IMG/VR virus record: IMGVR_UViG_3300020190_000114
Coordinates: 1 to 43,919 of that record
Strand: one strand, 5' to 3'
DNA from: a virus
Length of the DNA: 43,919 nt
Shown: one piece after another, positions 23,581-31,740 of the stretch
Numbering within the stretch: position 1 is the stretch's first letter
Layout of the letters: every line of letters begins with the position of its first letter
The notes under the pieces: model-generated
What the model saw: only the letters and a program-made list of their open reading frames with translations
Databases searched by the model: none
What the model was told of the DNA's origin: nothing
Translations under genes and position numbers: made by a program

Positions 23581-24219
23581 TCACAGGCCCCGCAAGAAGG
23601 CATTGAATGCTTGCAGTTTTGCCTCGTCCAAGTTGATCTTGGGTGTACGCTTGATGGTTTCTCGGATGCGTTCAATCTGCTTCCAATTGCCATTTTCTAG
23701 TGCCCATTCTTTGCCTTCCATGACACCTTCCACGAAAGCATCAGGTGCAGATGGGTCTGCTACAATGTCTACTGCTGCCAGATTGAAGTCATTTTGCACT
23801 TCGTTGATGCCGTCTTTGGTTGTTTTCAAAGAACCAACCCCGCGAGAAGACACCCCAAACTTGACTCCTTCATCAATCATGTTCTTGACGATTTTGCCAT
23901 ATGGGGTATCCATGACTTTGGCACGGCCCCAAATGTTCTTGCCGTCAATTTTCATCTCTTTGACGATGTGTGATACGCGATCAAGATTCAGTTGTGGGCC
24001 TTCAGGATGTCCCAACTCTCCCATGGCACGGTTAGCCTCCACAAATTCTTTGTTGTAGCGCATGGCCTCTTTGACCAGTACTGAGTTGGGGTAAACGCGC
24101 CCATTGCGATTCTTGATATCTGACTGCATGAATACACCTTCTATGAAGTAAGACTTTTTGCCTTCCTTCTCCTCGGTGATGATTTGGATATCGTCTGTGT
24201 GTTCTGTAATGAGTTTCAT
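23581..24219 (-). CDS. 21: Prohead core protease gp21
   Basis: A 212-residue serine protease, the same length as T4 gp21. YFIEGVFMQSDIKNRNGRVY opens the fold; the catalytic His is in MGELGHPEG (H71) and the nucleophile Ser in FGVSSRGVGSL (121-131). VDIVADPSAPDAFVEGV follows. It cleaves the scaffold and capsid N-termini inside the prohead. The start has a GAGGACTG site and the stop of the preceding gene is two bases upstream. Confidence 0.93.
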   Translation of the reverse strand: MKLITEHTDDIQIITEEKEGKKSYFIEGVFMQSDIKNRNGRVYPNSVLVKEAMRYNKEFVEANRAMGELGHPEGPQLNLDRVSHIVKEMKIDGKNIWGRAKVMDTPYGKIVKNMIDEGVKFGVSSRGVGSLKTTKDGINEVQNDFNLAAVDIVADPSAPDAFVEGVMEGKEWALENGNWKQIERIRETIKRTPKINLDEAKLQAFNAFLRGL

Positions 24220-24221
24220 GT

Positions 24222-25217
24222 TCAGTCCTCTTTCTTCTTCTTTTTGCTTCGGAGAATCACAAAGTCTTGTTTGTCAAGAACATCATTGTGATTCTTGTCT
24301 AGTTTCTTTTGCTTGTCGGTTAGTTTCTTTTCATCAGCCTCTTCCAAGTGAATCTCGTGCTTGGCGTAGTCCTTCGGTTTCAGGAAACCCTTGATCTCCC
24401 GTGATGCGTACTTGAGATCCTTCCCAAAGAAATCCTTGGCATCATCAAGAATCTCCTCAACGGTTGTTGGTTCAAGTAGACCGAATGCTTTTCCGCCAGC
24501 GATGATGCCCTCTAGGCCTCCCTTTTTGTATGCCTTTTCTATGGCATCAAGCAGATCGTTGGTGGCATATTTTGTTTCATTCAGAGCCTCAAGAACACTT
24601 TCGATCAAGTGGTTGTATTCATCCGTTGCTCCCGCCTGCTCTTGTGCAGACTTCAAAGTAGAAGTTACTGCACTCTTTACCTGATCCTTCTCGGACGCAC
24701 TCAATTTCTCACCATCCTTCACCTTCTCAATGTACTTGTTCAGTTTGTCAAATAGGTTGCGGAGCATGATCTTTGGCATCAGTCGAAGCGTCTTTAGGAT
24801 CTTGGATTTGCTGTAGTCGGCACTCAGGGCGAAGGCGGTTGGGATCGTGAGAAATGTTGCTATGAGAAACGCGATGTTCTGAGCATTGCTCGCCGTAAAC
24901 TTGACTGCCTCACCGCCGTCGGCCGCCATCAAATTGTAGATGTTTTGCAATACAGCGGACGCATCTTCCGACAACTCTTCACCCTCGTAAACATCGGTTT
25001 CTTTGCAGCCGCAATCTTCTTCAACTTGTTCATCGCATCCGCAGTTGCCTTCTCCATTTGCTTCTGAGCAAGGGCCATAGGTGATGGAAGCAATGCAACG
25101 CTTTTTATCTTCCAAGTACACCTTGGCTTTTTGTGCCAGCAGTGTATGAATGCTCTGTTTGGCTCCAATAATGTTTTCGTCTAAGATTTGAGTTAGAAGG
25201 GTTTTACTTGTTAACAC
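24222..25217 (-). CDS. Probable prohead core/head protein with Cys cluster and EF-hand-like loop
   Basis: A 331-residue protein with a GTG start (GGAG six bases before). Its place between portal and protease is where T4 carries gp67 and gp68 core proteins, and the N-terminal helix (LLTQILDENIIGAKQSIHTL) resembles such proteins, but full similarity is not evident. Residues 48-75 hold a Cys/acidic cluster (GNCGCDEQVEEDCGCKE). A hydrophobic stretch (IAFLIATFLTIPTAFAL) could be a membrane helix. The C-terminus has KLDKNHNDVLDKQDF, a good EF-hand calcium loop (D1, N3, N5, D9, D12), before a Lys-rich tail. Confidence 0.6.
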   Translation of the reverse strand: MLTSKTLLTQILDENIIGAKQSIHTLLAQKAKVYLEDKKRCIASITYGPCSEANGEGNCGCDEQVEEDCGCKETDVYEGEELSEDASAVLQNIYNLMAADGGEAVKFTASNAQNIAFLIATFLTIPTAFALSADYSKSKILKTLRLMPKIMLRNLFDKLNKYIEKVKDGEKLSASEKDQVKSAVTSTLKSAQEQAGATDEYNHLIESVLEALNETKYATNDLLDAIEKAYKKGGLEGIIAGGKAFGLLEPTTVEEILDDAKDFFGKDLKYASREIKGFLKPKDYAKHEIHLEEADEKKLTDKQKKLDKNHNDVLDKQDFVILRSKKKKKED

Positions 25218-25229
25218 GAGAGTCTCCTA

Positions 25230-26501
25230 TCAGAATGTTCCACCGTCGATAGTTTTGTTGGAAAGTGTTTCTGTTCCTGCTAAGGTTGCTAGAGTGCCTG
25301 TGGTTGGAAGAGTTACACTTGTGTTTGCTGTGGTGGTAAGTCCTAAAGTGTGCGCTCCAGAGTGTGTAAAGTTTCCTCCGAGTGTGAGGGTTTTACCTGT
25401 GTTTGCTACTCCTGTGCCACCGTACTGTCCTGCAATCACGCCACCTTGCCATGTGCCGCTTGTGATGGTTCCTGTGGCTGTGATTGCGGTTAGATTTGCT
25501 GTGGTAACGAGTGTACCCGAACCGCTTGTAGAAGGAATGGATAATACGAGGGATTGGGATGCCGCCATCGCGCCGACACCACTCCAAGAAAAAGTACAAG
25601 TAGAGAAGGGTGCGTGGACGAGCGTATCCGCGTACAATACAAGAGAACTTCCCATGTGCAGGCTGGCTTTGGGGTTGCCCTGAGGGATGCCAAGAGGACC
25701 CATATCAGTATTGTCAGAAAACACTTCGCTTGAATTGGTTGCTTGGGCCCACAAAGTGATGGCTTGGGCACTATCATCCCATCCCATGAATCCAAGACGA
25801 GCAATATCACCGAGTGAATCAAACCAACGGAAAGCAATGCCGCGATCTTTGTTGTCATCGGTGCTTGGAGCCGTATCTCCACCAAGTGTAAACACCGGAT
25901 CATCCACCGTGACGGTGGTAGCGTTTACTGTGGTAGTAGTGCCGTTGATTGTGAGATTACCGCTGATCGTTAGATTTCCACCCACCGTAACATTGTCTGG
26001 CAGACCAACCGTAATGGTTGTACCGCTTACAGAAGTTTCAATTTCGTTGGCAGTACCTGTGACAGTAATGGTGCCGCTTGTAGTGATTGCAGTTCCGTTA
26101 CCGTTGCCTGCTGCGGGAGTGATACTGGTTACCGTGCCACCTGCATCAGTTGCTGTGATGGTGAGAGTATCTGTGTTGGCGTTTGTGGTGATGACGATAC
26201 CTGCACCACCTGTGATGGTCAGCGTATCAGTAGAAGAGTCTGCAACAATGCTAGACTGTCCTTCAACTGCAATGGTCTTGAAAATAGCAAGATTATCAAC
26301 AGCATCGGTGTAGTATTTACCGCCAATGGCAACTGCTGCGGGGTCGCCAGACGAGTTTTGGATACCAAGATATACTTTATTACTTGCACCGTTATTTGTG
26401 CTATCCATTGTGGTTGCAAGTTCACCGATGACAATATCGGTGCCTGCTACTGGCGCAGATGTGCCGGTGCTTCTTTTGATTTTGATTGTGCTATCAGGCA
26501 T
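25230..26501 (-). CDS. Fibre-like structural protein inserted in head module
   Basis: A 423-residue protein dominated by Thr, Gly, Ser and Val. MPDSTIKIKRSTGTSAP at the N-terminus is a common start in marine phage fibres. The middle consists of beta-rich repeats (ITTSGTITVTGT, LTISGNLTINGTTTTVNATT), and the C-terminus has ATGTITSGTWQGGVIAGQYGGTG and LATLAGTETLSNKTIDGGTF, the usual tail of such proteins. It is probably a fibre or capsid-decorating protein. It lies between the portal and prohead genes and has its own late promoter box, so it may be expressed strongly. Confidence 0.75.
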   Translation of the reverse strand: MPDSTIKIKRSTGTSAPVAGTDIVIGELATTMDSTNNGASNKVYLGIQNSSGDPAAVAIGGKYYTDAVDNLAIFKTIAVEGQSSIVADSSTDTLTITGGAGIVITTNANTDTLTITATDAGGTVTSITPAAGNGNGTAITTSGTITVTGTANEIETSVSGTTITVGLPDNVTVGGNLTISGNLTINGTTTTVNATTVTVDDPVFTLGGDTAPSTDDNKDRGIAFRWFDSLGDIARLGFMGWDDSAQAITLWAQATNSSEVFSDNTDMGPLGIPQGNPKASLHMGSSLVLYADTLVHAPFSTCTFSWSGVGAMAASQSLVLSIPSTSGSGTLVTTANLTAITATGTITSGTWQGGVIAGQYGGTGVANTGKTLTLGGNFTHSGAHTLGLTTTANTSVTLPTTGTLATLAGTETLSNKTIDGGTF

Positions 26502-26566
26502 CTGTTTTCCTTATGGTTAGAACCAAACCACACGGGATTCGGGCGTTTGTTGCCGTATTGTAATCC

Positions 26567-26574
26567 TATTTATG
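26567..26574 (-). promoter_or_regulatory. T4-like late promoter box (CATAAATA) before fibre-like gene
   Basis: Minus strand AACCATAAATAGGATT within the 125-base gap (26502-26626) upstream of the fibre-like gene. Predicted +1 near 26560 gives a leader of about 60 bases with AAGGAAAACAG before the ATG. No other feature is evident in the gap. Confidence 0.65.
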
Positions 26575-26626
26575 GTTCTAACAATTACAAGTGAAGTTCT
26601 GGCTTGTGTTATTCTTACCCGATATC

Positions 26627-27028
26627 TCATCGTATCGCTCCTGGCTCCACGATGAATCTTCCTCGTAGCAATTTCAGCGGATTTGACGGTGCAATCAACT
26701 GAATCTCGTAAAAGTATTTGCCAGATGGAACTGCTGCCATGGTATCTGAATCAACTTCCAACAGGATATTGCCTGTGATTCCGTCATGGGTCAGCGTAAA
26801 CTCTCCTGCAAATCCCGTGACTCCCAACACAGAAGCAGCATCATTTTCTACCTCAAGCACCACATCGGTGCTTGTTTCTTCTGTGGATCGTCTTACCTGC
26901 ATATGGCCATGAGTATATCCTGATGCTCCTGTCAGATTCACTCCGTTTTCATTGGAGTCCTCATACAAAAACTCAATCTCTAACTTGGCACCTTGCTCGG
27001 CGTAGATGTCATAGATTGGAGTTGGCAT
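26627..27028 (-). CDS. Small structural protein, Ig-like beta domain
   Basis: A 133-residue protein. IYDIYAEQGAKLEIEFLYED, GVNLTGASGYTHGHMQVRRS, GEFTLTHDGITGNILLEV and GKYFYEIQLI alternate like a beta-sandwich, and similar domains are found singly or at the N-terminus of phage fibre and baseplate proteins. It is probably a virion protein partnering the fibre-like gene downstream. The exact role is unknown. It follows the portal gene by four bases, with an AAGGTG site. Confidence 0.65.
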   Translation of the reverse strand: MPTPIYDIYAEQGAKLEIEFLYEDSNENGVNLTGASGYTHGHMQVRRSTEETSTDVVLEVENDAASVLGVTGFAGEFTLTHDGITGNILLEVDSDTMAAVPSGKYFYEIQLIAPSNPLKLLRGRFIVEPGAIR

Positions 27029-27031
27029 TGA

Positions 27032-29206
27032 TTACACCTTTGGTTTCTTTGGTGCCTTAGGGGCAGCAGGGGCAGCAGGTTTTGCGCCAGGAATGGATGG
27101 TGCTTGTGGAACCACGGGAGGTGGAGCCTTGTCAACCTCAATGGGATCAAAGATGGCGTTGATCTGTTCAGGTCTAAGTGACGGGAATGCTGCACCAACG
27201 AGTGCCTTTGCTGCTTCTTTGGGCAATAGTCCCATTTTCGCATTAGTGACAATGACGAGCAGACTTTCTACTTGCGCTCCATTCAGAGCAGTATCTTGTA
27301 CTGCGGCACCACCCGCGGCACCATTGGTAGGAGCAGTTGATTGTGTGACCTGTGGAGCATTTGGATCGTTAGGATCAGCACTCATAGACGGATCTTTGTC
27401 TGATCCAATAGCGTCTAGACCCGTATCCACATCTTTGGTGACATCGTTGGGACTTTGATCGTATCCCATACCATATGCTTTTGCACCACCAAGCGCCCTG
27501 ATGAGATCGGGCCGAGGTTCTGGCTTGATACCCAAAACCTTTTCTGCTTCAATCTCTTTATCCATGGCAGCGATCTCAGATGGATTCTGTTGCAGAATGT
27601 TTCTACGAATGTATCCAAGCGAGTAATACTTGCCAATATACTTGTCAATGGTTTCAAGTGCATCAATGCGAGTCTTGATTTGAGCAGTATCACGCTCACC
27701 ACCAATAATGCCATCTTTCTTTTCATTGGTCACTTGTGTATCCAGTTCTGCAACCATCTCTTCAGGTTGCATGAGAATATGCTTACGAACCCATGCAGTA
27801 GAGAAGTATCGTCCCACATAGTTGTCTACTGAGGTTAACAAATCCAGTCTGCTTTTCATAATCTCTGCATTCTTCAACTCGGTGAAGTGAGAGTCTCGCA
27901 GATAGTCCAAGTGAATTCTGAACTCAATATCAGGCCATTCTTCTGGGCGAATGATTTTCTTGAGCATGAGTTGTCTACGCAGAATCTGCAAGAACAGTCC
28001 GTTGAACTTGCTGCGTAGTTTGCTGACAAACTTGGAAAACTTGAGTTCATCGCGGGTGATTTCACTAGATCGACCAAGATTGAATCCATTATTGCTTTCT
28101 AAGCGAGAAATAGGAACATTCAGCGAACGATACAGTTTCTTCTTGAAGTATTCCACATCTTGCATCTCGCTGAGATTTTGACCACCTGGCAGTGTTTGAA
28201 TCTCGGTGCCTTTTCCGCCTTCACGGCGAGGCAACCAGTAGTCTTCAAGCATACTCATGTGACGCTTCTCATCTCTGAGTTCGCCTGTTGTAGCATCGTA
28301 AACCAGTTTGTTACGATACTTGTTCATCAGACTTCTCATGTACTCTTCTGCCTTCATTTTGGGCAGAGAACCAATGTCGATATAGAAAATGCGGCGCTCA
28401 GGTGCGCGAGAGATGCGATAGATCACTACAGCATCTTCGATCATACGCAACTGATTCAGCGGTTTGATTGCCTTGTGCAGATAACTGGTAATGAGTTTTT
28501 TCTGCGGATCAAATAGTCCTGAGTTGATGTAGCAGATAGACTCGGGACTGATCTTGACTGCTTGACCAGTTCCCATGCCTGGTTTAGTTTCAGGAGTAAA
28601 CAGGAAGTACTCAACCACATCTCCTATCAAGTCGATATTTGTGCCTGGTTGCTTCTCTTTCTTGACTTCTTGCACCTTACGAATGTTGATGGGATCAACG
28701 AAACGCAATTCTTGAATCCCTTTGGCTTGCTGTGCAGGATCAACAATCATGTGGAAATAGATGCGGCCATCCACATACCACTTACGGAAGATTTCATATC
28801 CGCGATTGTTGAAGTCGAGCATTCTGAGGATCTTGTCGAACTCCTCACGAATAGCATCTTTCACCTTATCAGGCATTTCAACATCATCAAGAATCAAACG
28901 AACGGTTGGGGTTCCTTCTTCGGTTACGATTGCTTCATTAATGATATCATCCACGGCGCTTTCAATTTCGCCGTGGTTAATCATGCTTCGGTATTGGGTG
29001 ATTTGTGCGTTTTCATCTCTGATCTGGCCATCAAGGTCAAGAGTGGACGCATAAAACCCTGACGGTGCAATCTCTACAGATGCGGTTCCGTCATCGGCAT
29101 TGGGGGCGACAACAGATTTTAGTCTATTGTCGCCCCCGCTCGATTCTTCACCGTTATCTTTGCGCCGTCTTCCAAGTGGAAAGCCAAACAGATCGCTCAA
29201 AGCCAT
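27032..29206 (-). CDS. 20: Portal vertex protein gp20, extended
   Basis: A 724-residue portal, 200 residues longer than T4 gp20 (524). Typical segments are GFYASTLDLDGQIRDENAQI, INHGEIESAVDDIINEAIV, the clip/crown region with FYIDIGSLPKMKAEEYMRSL and NKYRNKLVYDATTGE, and DYWLPRREGGKGTEI. The C-terminal segment R-x-D-x-L-x-x-x-D-x-Y-x-G-x-Y is present twice in tandem (453-512 and 513-572). Then come a Pro/Ala/Asp-rich linker and a helical hairpin (LLVIVTNAKMGLLPKEAAKA, AFPSLRPEQINAIF) like the tails of other phage portals. The start has a GGAG site. Confidence 0.93.
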   Translation of the reverse strand: MALSDLFGFPLGRRRKDNGEESSGGDNRLKSVVAPNADDGTASVEIAPSGFYASTLDLDGQIRDENAQITQYRSMINHGEIESAVDDIINEAIVTEEGTPTVRLILDDVEMPDKVKDAIREEFDKILRMLDFNNRGYEIFRKWYVDGRIYFHMIVDPAQQAKGIQELRFVDPINIRKVQEVKKEKQPGTNIDLIGDVVEYFLFTPETKPGMGTGQAVKISPESICYINSGLFDPQKKLITSYLHKAIKPLNQLRMIEDAVVIYRISRAPERRIFYIDIGSLPKMKAEEYMRSLMNKYRNKLVYDATTGELRDEKRHMSMLEDYWLPRREGGKGTEIQTLPGGQNLSEMQDVEYFKKKLYRSLNVPISRLESNNGFNLGRSSEITRDELKFSKFVSKLRSKFNGLFLQILRRQLMLKKIIRPEEWPDIEFRIHLDYLRDSHFTELKNAEIMKSRLDLLTSVDNYVGRYFSTAWVRKHILMQPEEMVAELDTQVTNEKKDGIIGGERDTAQIKTRIDALETIDKYIGKYYSLGYIRRNILQQNPSEIAAMDKEIEAEKVLGIKPEPRPDLIRALGGAKAYGMGYDQSPNDVTKDVDTGLDAIGSDKDPSMSADPNDPNAPQVTQSTAPTNGAAGGAAVQDTALNGAQVESLLVIVTNAKMGLLPKEAAKALVGAAFPSLRPEQINAIFDPIEVDKAPPPVVPQAPSIPGAKPAAPAAPKAPKKPKV

Positions 29207-29239
29207 AGTAAAATCTCCTCACTCATATGTAGACTTCTT

Positions 29240-29821
29240 TTAGGAAGTCGTGATCTGACTTGCCTCGCCGTCGCGGCCGCTTGGGTTCTGTGGCTGAACA
29301 ACCGTCCACCACGAGTATGCCCATTGAATCTCAAACTCTTCAATAGCATCATTGCTATCTGCTGCGAGTTCGATTGCGGCAACGCTTGAAGGCCAGGCGT
29401 GCTTGAACTTGTAAGTACGCAACCCCTTGCCATCGACATGGTGCAGTTGTGTCACCGTGATGTCGGTGCTGTATCTGCTGATGTCGGTTTCTCCAATGTT
29501 ACCTTCGTGTGAGTGGATGGCATTCTGCCACGATTCCATTGCACGACGAATCTTGAAGTCGGTATCATTGATAACTGTGGTGTTCCATGTTTCTTCAAAC
29601 TGACGAACCCCTGCCACATAGACGCTACGACCACGATACGGAACTGCAATGCGAGTTACCTCTGAAGCAGGCAATGATGCCGACTTGCACAGGTAACTCA
29701 TCTTGGTTAGTTCCTGAGTACCACCAATCTTTGGCGCACTACCGCAGAACACCTCAAAGATGTTTGGGCGAGCGCCTCCGCCTCTTAGGTTTGCTGCAAA
29801 ATCTGTTACTCTAATCGCCAT
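29240..29821 (-). CDS. 19: Tail tube protein gp19
   Basis: A 193-residue tail tube protein. The N-terminus IRVTDFAANLRGGGARPNIF is the typical opening of cyanophage-type gp19, followed by CKSASLPASEVTRIAVPYRG, WNTTVINDTDFKIRRAMESW and the C-terminal IEEFEIQWAYSWW. It polymerises inside the sheath to form the DNA channel. The order sheath, tube, portal matches T4. The ATG has GGAGACTAAA upstream. Confidence 0.92.
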   Translation of the reverse strand: MAIRVTDFAANLRGGGARPNIFEVFCGSAPKIGGTQELTKMSYLCKSASLPASEVTRIAVPYRGRSVYVAGVRQFEETWNTTVINDTDFKIRRAMESWQNAIHSHEGNIGETDISRYSTDITVTQLHHVDGKGLRTYKFKHAWPSSVAAIELAADSNDAIEEFEIQWAYSWWTVVQPQNPSGRDGEASQITTS

Positions 29822-29850
29822 TTTAGTCTCCTTTAGTTACCTTGAATGGT

Positions 29851-31659
29851 TCAGAAACCACCCGCTACTTCTGAGAAGTCTACACCTGTGCGTGTAGCAA
29901 CGAAGTTCAGAGTGATGAAGTTGATCGAACGAGCAGGCTTGATGTAGATGTCTGCTACGAAGCGGTTGCTGTCGATTACCTCGGGCGTATTGTTGGTTGC
30001 ATCGCAAACAACCTTGAAGTCTGTTAGACCTCTACGACCTTGAACATCGCGCAGGAACGGTTCAACGAGTGACACGAACGAAGCGCGTGTGAACTCGTCG
30101 TTGAACTCGAACAGTTGGAACTTCGATGCTGTAGCGATTGCCTTCTCTAGCACAATGAACAGGCGCCGCACATTGATACGGTCGAATGCACTTGGCTTGG
30201 CAAGACCAGTTTTGTCTCCGAAGAGAACCGTGCCTTGGCCAGGGAAGGATACCACAGGATTAATTCCTGCTTGGTACAGTTCGTCACGCTGAGTCTTGTT
30301 GGGATTGAAAGCCAACCTGACCACACGCTTGATCTGACCACGGTTGTATCCTGCTGGCGAATACCACGGATCGCGGTCAGAATCTGTGCGAGCGCATAGA
30401 CCTGCGGTGTCACCGTTCAGCGGAACCCAACGGTACTTGTCGTTGTATGGATCGTACTGATATTTCCATCCGCTGTCGATTACTGCATATGAACTGGAAA
30501 CATTGAAAGTATCGTTGCGCCAGTCAACCAACGCAGAGGTTACTTCTGCTGCGTTTGGTTCATCAAAGATACCTGTATATGGTGCAGTTACAAATGCTAC
30601 GCAGTCTTTGCGCTCCTCTGCGATCTGTTGAATGAGATCTTGGGAAAGTGTGGTGTGAACTGCGTCGGCGCCTGGACCATCAGGAGCGCCAAGCAGAATC
30701 AGAGAAACATCAACCTGTTCTGCGTCCATGAACAGTCCATATCCACGACTACCATCCGAGTTGAAGAAATCACCTCCTGCGGGAGCAGAACCATCAGAAC
30801 CACCTGTTAGACGATGCCCGTCAGTTGGTGTAGCACCTGCAATGGTTGCAGGAGTCTTGGTTGTGAGTGCAAGATCATCGGCAACAGTTACTCCGCTGAT
30901 GGCAAACTCGTTACCCATCCAAATGTACTCAGAACTGTTGTTGATTACGGTGCGGATATAGTTGCTTGATCCGTCTGGCTTCTTTGCAGCAGCGAACAGC
31001 GATACACCTTCGTACTTCTCAAGCACGGTGTTTTTAATACCCGAGATTTCACCTGTGCGATCAATGACGCACAGGTTGATTTCATCACCGTACACATTAC
31101 GCTCATGCGCCCAAGCGGAACCACCTGTTAGTTGATCTCCCCCCAATCCGCTCACCGAGTTTGGAGCGCGATCAAAGATCTGTGAGAACTGTAGTTCAGT
31201 TTCTTCTTCGATATCAGTACCGCCGGTGGTGTGATCGCTAGCCAGACTGTATGCATACACCGAGATTGCATTACCGAGTGCGCCGGGATACTTGGCAAGG
31301 AAACCAAATGCTTGTGCGCTGTCGTCCCAAGCCTGTTCGTTTGGAATGTATCCTGTGACTGCGCCTGATCCTGATGCACCTGCATTCAGAGCAGTGCTTT
31401 CATCCACTACACGCACAACTTTCAGATTGTTGCCGTACGAGAGGAAGTTTGCAGCAGCAAACCATCCCGAAGCATTGTCATCGTTTGGCTTGCCGTACAC
31501 CGACACGAGTTCGTTTTCGCTTGAGATGGTCACGATCTCATCAACTGGACCCCAAACAAATTGACCTGCATATGCACCTGAAGAAGTAGCAACAGCAGGA
31601 ATAATGTTTGTGAAGTCAAATTCTTTGATTTCTACGCCTGGACTAAGTTGGAATCCCAT
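29851..31659 (-). CDS. 18: Contractile tail sheath protein gp18
   Basis: A 602-residue sheath protein (T4: 659). The N-terminus MGFQLSPGVEIKEFDFTNII is the standard sheath opening with P-G-V-x-x-x-E, then GAYAGQFVWGPVDEIVTISS. The C-terminal core has GLCARTDSDRDPWYSPAGYN, FDRINVRRLFIVLEKAIATA, PFLRDVQGRRGLTDFKVVCD and IYIKPARSINFITLNFVATR, all characteristic. The variable middle (residues about 90-350) forms the outer domain. It has a strong AAGGAGAT site and an upstream late promoter box. Confidence 0.95.
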   Translation of the reverse strand: MGFQLSPGVEIKEFDFTNIIPAVATSSGAYAGQFVWGPVDEIVTISSENELVSVYGKPNDDNASGWFAAANFLSYGNNLKVVRVVDESTALNAGASGSGAVTGYIPNEQAWDDSAQAFGFLAKYPGALGNAISVYAYSLASDHTTGGTDIEEETELQFSQIFDRAPNSVSGLGGDQLTGGSAWAHERNVYGDEINLCVIDRTGEISGIKNTVLEKYEGVSLFAAAKKPDGSSNYIRTVINNSSEYIWMGNEFAISGVTVADDLALTTKTPATIAGATPTDGHRLTGGSDGSAPAGGDFFNSDGSRGYGLFMDAEQVDVSLILLGAPDGPGADAVHTTLSQDLIQQIAEERKDCVAFVTAPYTGIFDEPNAAEVTSALVDWRNDTFNVSSSYAVIDSGWKYQYDPYNDKYRWVPLNGDTAGLCARTDSDRDPWYSPAGYNRGQIKRVVRLAFNPNKTQRDELYQAGINPVVSFPGQGTVLFGDKTGLAKPSAFDRINVRRLFIVLEKAIATASKFQLFEFNDEFTRASFVSLVEPFLRDVQGRRGLTDFKVVCDATNNTPEVIDSNRFVADIYIKPARSINFITLNFVATRTGVDFSEVAGGF

Positions 31660-31706
31660 GTGTATCTCCTTTGGTCAAACGGAAGTTCCGAATGGTTCTG
31701 TGCTTG

Positions 31707-31714
31707 TATTTATG
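31707..31714 (-). promoter_or_regulatory. T4-like late promoter box (CATAAATA) before tail sheath
   Basis: Minus strand TAGGCATAAATACAAG in the 81-base gap between gp17 (stop at 31741) and gp18 (start at 31659). Predicted +1 near 31700 gives a leader of about 40 bases containing the AAGGAGAT site. Sequence context is nearly the same as at 23560-23567. Confidence 0.7.
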
Positions 31715-31740
31715 CCTAGTCTCACTTTCAGAACAGGCAT

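Noticed and set aside
23189-24058. Long plus-strand open frame (289 codons) antisense to gp22 and gp21
   Set aside because: Its translation is low-complexity Leu/Ser/Pro text reflecting the acidic repeats of gp22 on the other strand. The minus-strand genes are clear homologues.
25687-26313. Plus-strand open frame (208 codons) antisense to the fibre-like gene
   Set aside because: Val/Pro/Ser-rich mirror of the Thr/Gly codons on the minus strand, with no ribosome-binding site and no recognisable domain.
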